From: Leucobacter massiliensis
Lineage (GTDB): Bacteria; Actinomycetota; Actinomycetes; Actinomycetales; Microbacteriaceae
Reading direction: 5' to 3'
DNA: 64,000 nt
Assembly (NCBI RefSeq): GCF_002982315.1
Contig: NZ_MWZD01000017.1
Span: forward strand, 496,001-560,000
A program made the translations under genes and the position numbers. The notes below the pieces were generated by a model, which had not been told where the DNA came from, ran no database searches, and saw nothing but the letters and a program-made list of their open reading frames with translations. This document shows positions 60,333 through 64,000 of the stretch, piece by piece. The stretch's first letter is position 1. The number at the start of each line of letters is the position of its first letter.

Positions 60333-61598
60333 GTGATCGATCCAGTACTGCTCCGCACCGATCCCGAGACGGTCAGGCGCTCCCAGCGGGCCCGCGGCAA
60401 CGACGAGGGCGTGGTGGACGCGGCGCTCGCCGCCGACGCGGCCCGCCGTGCGGCCCTCGCCGAGTTCGAGTCCCTCCGCGCCGAGCAGAAGGAGTTCGGC
60501 GGGCGCGTGAAGGCCGCCTCGAAGGAGGAGAAGCCGGCGCTGATCGCGGAGGCGCAGCAGCTGGCCGCCTCGGTCAAGGCGGCGGAGGCGCGCGCCCGGG
60601 AGGCGGAAGCGGCCCTCGACGAGGTCGCGCAGCGCATCGAGAACGTCGTCATCGACGGGGTGCCCGTCGGGGGCGAGGAGAACTTCGTCACCCTCCGCGA
60701 GATCGGCGTGAAGCCCGAGTTCGACTTCGAGCCGCGAGATCACCTGGAGCTCGGCGAGATGCTCGGCGCGATCGACATGGAGCGGGGGGCGAAGGTCTCC
60801 GGCGCCCGCTTCTACTTCCTGCGGGGCGTCGGGGCGCGACTCGAACTCGCGCTCATGAACCTGGCCCTCGACCGCGCCCTGGCCCACGGCTTCACGCCCC
60901 TCATCACGCCCACCCTCGTGAAGCCCGAGATCATGCGGGGCACCGGCTTCCTCGGCGAACACGCCGACGAGGTCTACCACCTCCCCGAACAGGATCTCTT
61001 CCTCACGGGCACCAGCGAGGTCGCCCTCGCCGGATATCACGCAGACGAGATCATCGACCTCGCGGGAGGCCCCCTGCGCTACGCAGGCTGGTCGACCTGC
61101 TACCGGAGCGAAGCCGGCTCCCACGGGAAGGACACGCGCGGGATCCTGCGCGTGCACCAGTTCAACAAGCTCGAGATGTTCGTGTACACCACGCCCGAGG
61201 AGGCGGAGGCCGAGCACGAGCGCCTCGTCGGATGGCAGGAGGAGATGCTCGCTTCGCTGGGCCTCCACTACCGCGTGATCGACGTCGCCGCCGGCGACCT
61301 CGGATCCAGCGCCGCCCGCAAGTTCGACATCGAGGCCTGGGTGCCTACGCAGGGCACCTACCGGGAACTCACCTCCACCAGCAACTGCACCACCTTCCAG
61401 TCCCGGCGACTCGGCACCCGCTTCCGCACCGAGTCGGGCAAGACGACGCCGGTCGCCACCCTGAACGGCACGCTCGCGACGACCCGCTGGCTCGTCGCCA
61501 TCCTCGAAACCCACCAGCGCGCCGACGGCAGCGTCGTGGTGCCCGAGGTCCTGCGCCCCTTCATGGGCGGGCTCGAGATCCTGAGCCCGGAGGCCTGA
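60333..61598 (+). CDS. serS: seryl-tRNA synthetase
   Basis: A 421-residue class II synthetase charging tRNA-Ser. The N-terminal antiparallel coiled coil (about 25-110) is evident. The catalytic core has the motif-1 region [17 protein letters not shown], the motif-2 loop [20 protein letters not shown], and motif 3 [21 protein letters not shown]-type active-site residues (LTGTSEVAL) are present. The stop is three bases before the downstream HAD gene. A tRNA-Ser gene lies about 0.9 kb downstream. Confidence 0.96.
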   Translation: MIDPVLLRTDPETVRRSQRARGNDEGVVDAALAADAARRAALAEFESLRAEQKEFGGRVKAASKEEKPALIAEAQQLAASVKAAEARAREAEAALDEVAQRIENVVIDGVPVGGEENFVTLREIGVKPEFDFEPRDHLELGEMLGAIDMERGAKVSGARFYFLRGVGARLELALMNLALDRALAHGFTPLITPTLVKPEIMRGTGFLGEHADEVYHLPEQDLFLTGTSEVALAGYHADEIIDLAGGPLRYAGWSTCYRSEAGSHGKDTRGILRVHQFNKLEMFVYTTPEEAEAEHERLVGWQEEMLASLGLHYRVIDVAAGDLGSSAARKFDIEAWVPTQGTYRELTSTSNCTTFQSRRLGTRFRTESGKTTPVATLNGTLATTRWLVAILETHQRADGSVVVPEVLRPFMGGLEILSPEA

Positions 61599-61601
61599 GG
61601 C

Positions 61602-62462
61602 GTGACGGAACTCCTCCCGGCCGAGCGCCGGCACCTGATCGCGCTCGACCTCGACGGGACCGTGCTGCACCACGGCTTCAGCGGGGCCGGCGACGACTAC
61701 GAGTCCGGGCACATCGACCCCGAGCTGGGCGCCGCGATCCGGTCCCTGCACGAGGCCGGGCACGAGGTGGTCATCGCGACCGGCCGATCCGTCGACGCGA
61801 CCCTGCCGATCGTCGAGCAGCTCGGGATCCGCCCCGAGTGGGTCGTCGCCGCCAACGGCGCCGTCACCCTGCGCCGCGACCCCCTCGCGCACCGCGGCTA
61901 CCGACGCGAATACGTGGAAGCCTTCGACCCCAGCGACGCGCTCGTGAAGATCCGCACCCAGCTCGTCACCGCCCGCTTCGCGGTCGAGCTCGCCGACGGC
62001 GGCTTCCTCTACACGGAGCCGATCCCCGCCGGCACGCTGCCCGCGCGGCAGCGTCGCGTGCCCTTCGACGAACTGCTCGGCGTGCAGGCCTCCCGCGTGG
62101 TCGTCGTCTCGCCCGACCACCACTTCGAGGAATTCGTGAGCGTCGTCGAGAACCTCGGCCTCACCCACGTCTCCTACGCGGTCGGCAGCACCTCCTGGCT
62201 CGACATCGCACCCGACGGCGTCACGAAGGCCAGCGCGCTCGAGGTCATCGCCGAGAAGACCGGCGTCGACCGCTCCCGCGTCTTCGCCGCCGGCGACGGC
62301 CGCAACGACATCGACATGCTGCGCTGGGCCGCGCGACGCGGTGACGCCGTGGCCATGGGCCAGGCCACCCCCGATGTGCAGGCCGTCGCGAGCCGCGTCA
62401 CCGGCACCATCGAGGAGGTCGGCCTGCTCACCGCGCTGCGCGAGCGCTTCGACTGGCTGTAG
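61602..62462 (+). CDS. Cof-type HAD-superfamily phosphatase
   Basis: A 286-residue HAD-IIB phosphatase. The nucleophile pair is Asp16/Asp18 (LIALDLDGTVL), motif II is VVIATGRSVDA, motif III Lys is in VTKASALEVI, and motif IV is GDGRNDIDMLRWA. Members dephosphorylate sugar phosphates or cofactors; specificity is unknown. The GTG start three bases after the serS stop makes coupling with serS likely. Confidence 0.9.
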   Translation: MTELLPAERRHLIALDLDGTVLHHGFSGAGDDYESGHIDPELGAAIRSLHEAGHEVVIATGRSVDATLPIVEQLGIRPEWVVAANGAVTLRRDPLAHRGYRREYVEAFDPSDALVKIRTQLVTARFAVELADGGFLYTEPIPAGTLPARQRRVPFDELLGVQASRVVVVSPDHHFEEFVSVVENLGLTHVSYAVGSTSWLDIAPDGVTKASALEVIAEKTGVDRSRVFAAGDGRNDIDMLRWAARRGDAVAMGQATPDVQAVASRVTGTIEEVGLLTALRERFDWL

Positions 62463-62530
62463 CTCCGCTGGGGGGGCTGGCGAGCCCCGGACGGCCCGCG
62501 ACGAACCGCGGCTTTGCTAAGCTCGACGGC

Positions 62531-62621
62531 GGAGGGTTGTCCGAGCGGCCGAAGGAACTTGTCTTGAAAACAAGCAGGCGGTAACCCCGTCTCAGGGGTT
62601 CAAATCCCCTACCCTCCGCCA
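62531..62621 (+). tRNA. tRNA-Ser (anticodon TGA)
   Basis: A 91-base class II tRNA. The acceptor GGAGGGT pairs with ACCCTCC, the anticodon stem CTTGT pairs with ACAAG around CTTGAAA (anticodon TGA), a long variable arm follows, the T arm has GGTTCAAATCC, and CCA is encoded. Confidence 0.96.
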
Positions 62622-62624
62622 CGA

Positions 62625-62657
62625 ATGCCCGGTCAGAAGCTATTTCTGGTCGGGCAT
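62625..62657 (+). terminator. terminator of tRNA-Ser
   Basis: Arms at 62625-62638 and 62644-62657 pair with a small internal mismatch and are followed by CGTTCTT. Confidence 0.65.
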
Positions 62658-63172
62658 CGTTCTTCCTGCTCGAGCGCACTGAGTGGTGCCGTGGTACTCA
62701 CGTGGTACTCGGGATACTGAATCGGGCTCATTGAGCTCATTGAGTCGCCGCGCTGCTGCCGCGCACTGGTGCATCTCGGATGTGCGCGCGTTTGCCGTCG
62801 AACGTCTGCTCTCGTCCTTGTGCGCGTTTGCTGCGCAACGTTGCGCGGTCCAGTGCCGGCGTACACTGGTGGGCGTAGGGCCTCCCCGTGAAAGCGCCGA
62901 AATAATGCGCCGGTTGAACTCGCGGGCTAGGGCACCGCACGGCGGGCCATGACAGGCAGTGCTCAGATCGTACAGCCCAGTCGTGGCTCTTGCTGTGTCT
63001 CGGGTCGACATGCGAAGGTGGTTCTAGGGGTCCCGCTGGGAGTGCGGAATAAGGCACCGACAGAAACCGGGGGACAGCCCCTACCGTCGAGGGCCGTTGC
63101 AGCCAGTTCACCATGGTCGAGAGACTGAGGACAGGCCAGCAGCGGCCCCTCGCTTGCGCTCTGTGCCCGTTT
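62658..63172. other. 515-base region without a supported gene
   Basis: By eye G+C is lower than in the preceding genes. Short frames exist on both strands but none resembles a known family. A GTGGTACTC repeat (about 62690-62710) and GAGCTCATTGAG-type repeats lie near its left end. It could be the non-coding edge of an integrated element next to tRNA-Ser. Confidence 0.4.
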
Positions 63173-63835
63173 TCAGGCCAGACGCCGGTTGTGTTCGGCG
63201 GCGAGCGCGGCCATATTCTCAGACGTTGGCCAGAACCCGCCCGTGGGGTTCGCGTCTCGCGCGTAATCAGCGCATGCGTCGAGTAGTGGGCAGCCTGAAC
63301 AGATCCGGGCGAGATGCCATGCCTCACCGGGCACGAGGGCGTCGAGGGTGAAGCGTCCGTCCTCGGCGCACTCTGGCACACTCGAGGCGAGCGCGGCGCG
63401 GAGGCGAGCCCACGGTGACCCATCACGAGAACGCGACGGTGGACGGCTTGGTGCGCTCGCCGCAGGGGTTGCCCCGACCACGGGCGACGCTCTACGAGAC
63501 TTCGTACTTACGGAGAGCAGATTGACGGTCCGCGGCTCGGCGGTGGCTTCTCCGACTAGCTCAGGGTCGTGCCCACTTTCGAACCAGGCAAGCGGGTCGG
63601 CCTCGAACTCGGCTCTTGCCGCCCGACCCTCTGGGGTCTGATTGCGGTTGTCTTGCTCGCAGCGACGACGAAACTCGGCGAGCAAGATCTCGTGCGCGAC
63701 AACACGCTCACCTTGCTGATTCCAGGTCATCGGCATGCCGGCCATGCGCCACTTGCGGATCGTCTGCGGGTGACGGTGCACGCGTTCTGCTTCTTGGTCG
63801 TAGGTGTAGAACTTCCGATTGGTGATCTGCCTCAC
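63173..63835 (-). CDS. HTH-WhiB-like fusion protein
   Basis: A 220-residue protein. Residues about 8-40 (YDQEAERVHRHPQTIRKWRM) look like an excisionase-type helix-turn-helix. A polar linker (about 60-145) leads to a WhiB-like domain with Cys156, Cys179, Cys182 and Cys188, i.e. C-x22-C-x2-C-x5-C, the 4Fe-4S ligand pattern (ARICSGCPLLDACADYA). The usual GVWGG turn is GGFWP here. The GTG at 63835 follows AAAGGG by six bases, with TACACT further upstream. WhiB proteins are actinobacterial and phage regulators. This gene is isolated in lower-GC DNA beyond tRNA-Ser. Confidence 0.65.
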   Translation of the reverse strand: MRQITNRKFYTYDQEAERVHRHPQTIRKWRMAGMPMTWNQQGERVVAHEILLAEFRRRCEQDNRNQTPEGRAARAEFEADPLAWFESGHDPELVGEATAEPRTVNLLSVSTKSRRASPVVGATPAASAPSRPPSRSRDGSPWARLRAALASSVPECAEDGRFTLDALVPGEAWHLARICSGCPLLDACADYARDANPTGGFWPTSENMAALAAEHNRRLA

Positions 63836-63942
63836 GATCAGCCCTTTCCGCTCGCCCAGGATCGAGTGTAGACGCAGCAAAGCCCCGGCAGGCAGTAGTG
63901 CTCCACCAGGGCCTCGTGCGGTCAGAGAGAAGGCGATCCTCG

Positions 63943-64000
63943 TTAGCTCTGCTCCTCACCTCCGCCTACAGGCTGTGCGCGCAGTACGTCAGCGGCAGCG
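63943..64000 (-). CDS. C-terminal end of an unidentified gene (runs off right edge)
   Basis: An open frame from the window edge gives DVLRAQPVGGGEEQS before TAA at 63943-63945. It is too short to identify; it would be transcribed towards the HTH-WhiB-like gene. Confidence 0.3.
   Translation of the reverse strand, partial: AAADVLRAQPVGGGEEQS

Noticed and set aside
62640-63011. A 123-codon minus-strand frame next to tRNA-Ser as an integrase fragment
   Set aside because: No tyrosine-recombinase motif (R, HxxR, Y) could be found in it.

Overview
The window is about 70% G+C and gene-dense on both strands. It has many GTG starts, 4-base ATGA/GTGA overlaps and menaquinone genes, and many start codons lie 6-8 bases after a TAnnnT hexamer with no Shine-Dalgarno sequence. 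Together these point to a high-GC actinobacterium. Gene content and order (pgm, pheA, a diacylglycerol-kinase-like gene, serS, a HAD gene, tRNA-Ser) suggest Microbacteriaceae, perhaps near Leucobacter; the genus is inference only.

Layout. 1-7.3 kb: the start of a MalT/LAL-type regulator, an isochorismatase-family hydrolase, a broken sensor kinase carrying a 99-bp duplication, its divergent NarL-type response regulator, a membrane acyltransferase, and a two-gene unit with a chloramphenicol acetyltransferase and a GNAT-CPBP fusion. 7.6-26.9 kb: a surface-protein island with three large DUF11/SpaA-type wall-anchored proteins (LPVTG, LPVTG, LPLTG), an HtaA-like putative haem-binding LAATG protein behind an iron-box-like operator, a carboxylesterase, the C-terminal stump of a pilin-like protein, and an ECF sigma factor fused to an anti-sigma-like zinc finger, membrane helices and a large C-terminal domain. 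27-31 kb: small enzymes, an AraC regulator and a DHA2 drug exporter. 31-46.4 kb: tRNA-Arg, apt, a DUF2207 membrane protein, an acyl-CoA synthetase, menC/menB/menE/menA with a VIT transporter between menC and menB, an MFS transporter and two GT4 glycosyltransferases. 46.5-56.4 kb: an amino-acid ABC importer divergent from a GntR regulator, gamma-glutamyltransferase and TauE/SafE exporter, with a FadR-type palindrome between them, then a truncated nitrilase, an APC permease, a broken GntR gene and a HAD phosphatase with a frameshift near its start. 56.4-62.6 kb: housekeeping genes ending at tRNA-Ser. 62.6-64 kb: a gene-poor stretch that looks lower in G+C, with an HTH-WhiB-like fusion gene, possibly the edge of an integrated element.

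How the parts may work together. The surface island could form one cell-envelope programme: anchored adhesins and a haem-capture protein, with the membrane-tethered sigma factor as a possible local switch. The 46.5-52.5 kb block reads as a regulated import-and-cleavage module for gamma-glutamyl compounds with export of a sulfur-containing product. Five genes (sensor kinase, pilin, ABC transporter, nitrilase, GntR) end or break abruptly. That is either real decay and recombination or assembly error, and it should be resolved before any biology is built on those loci.
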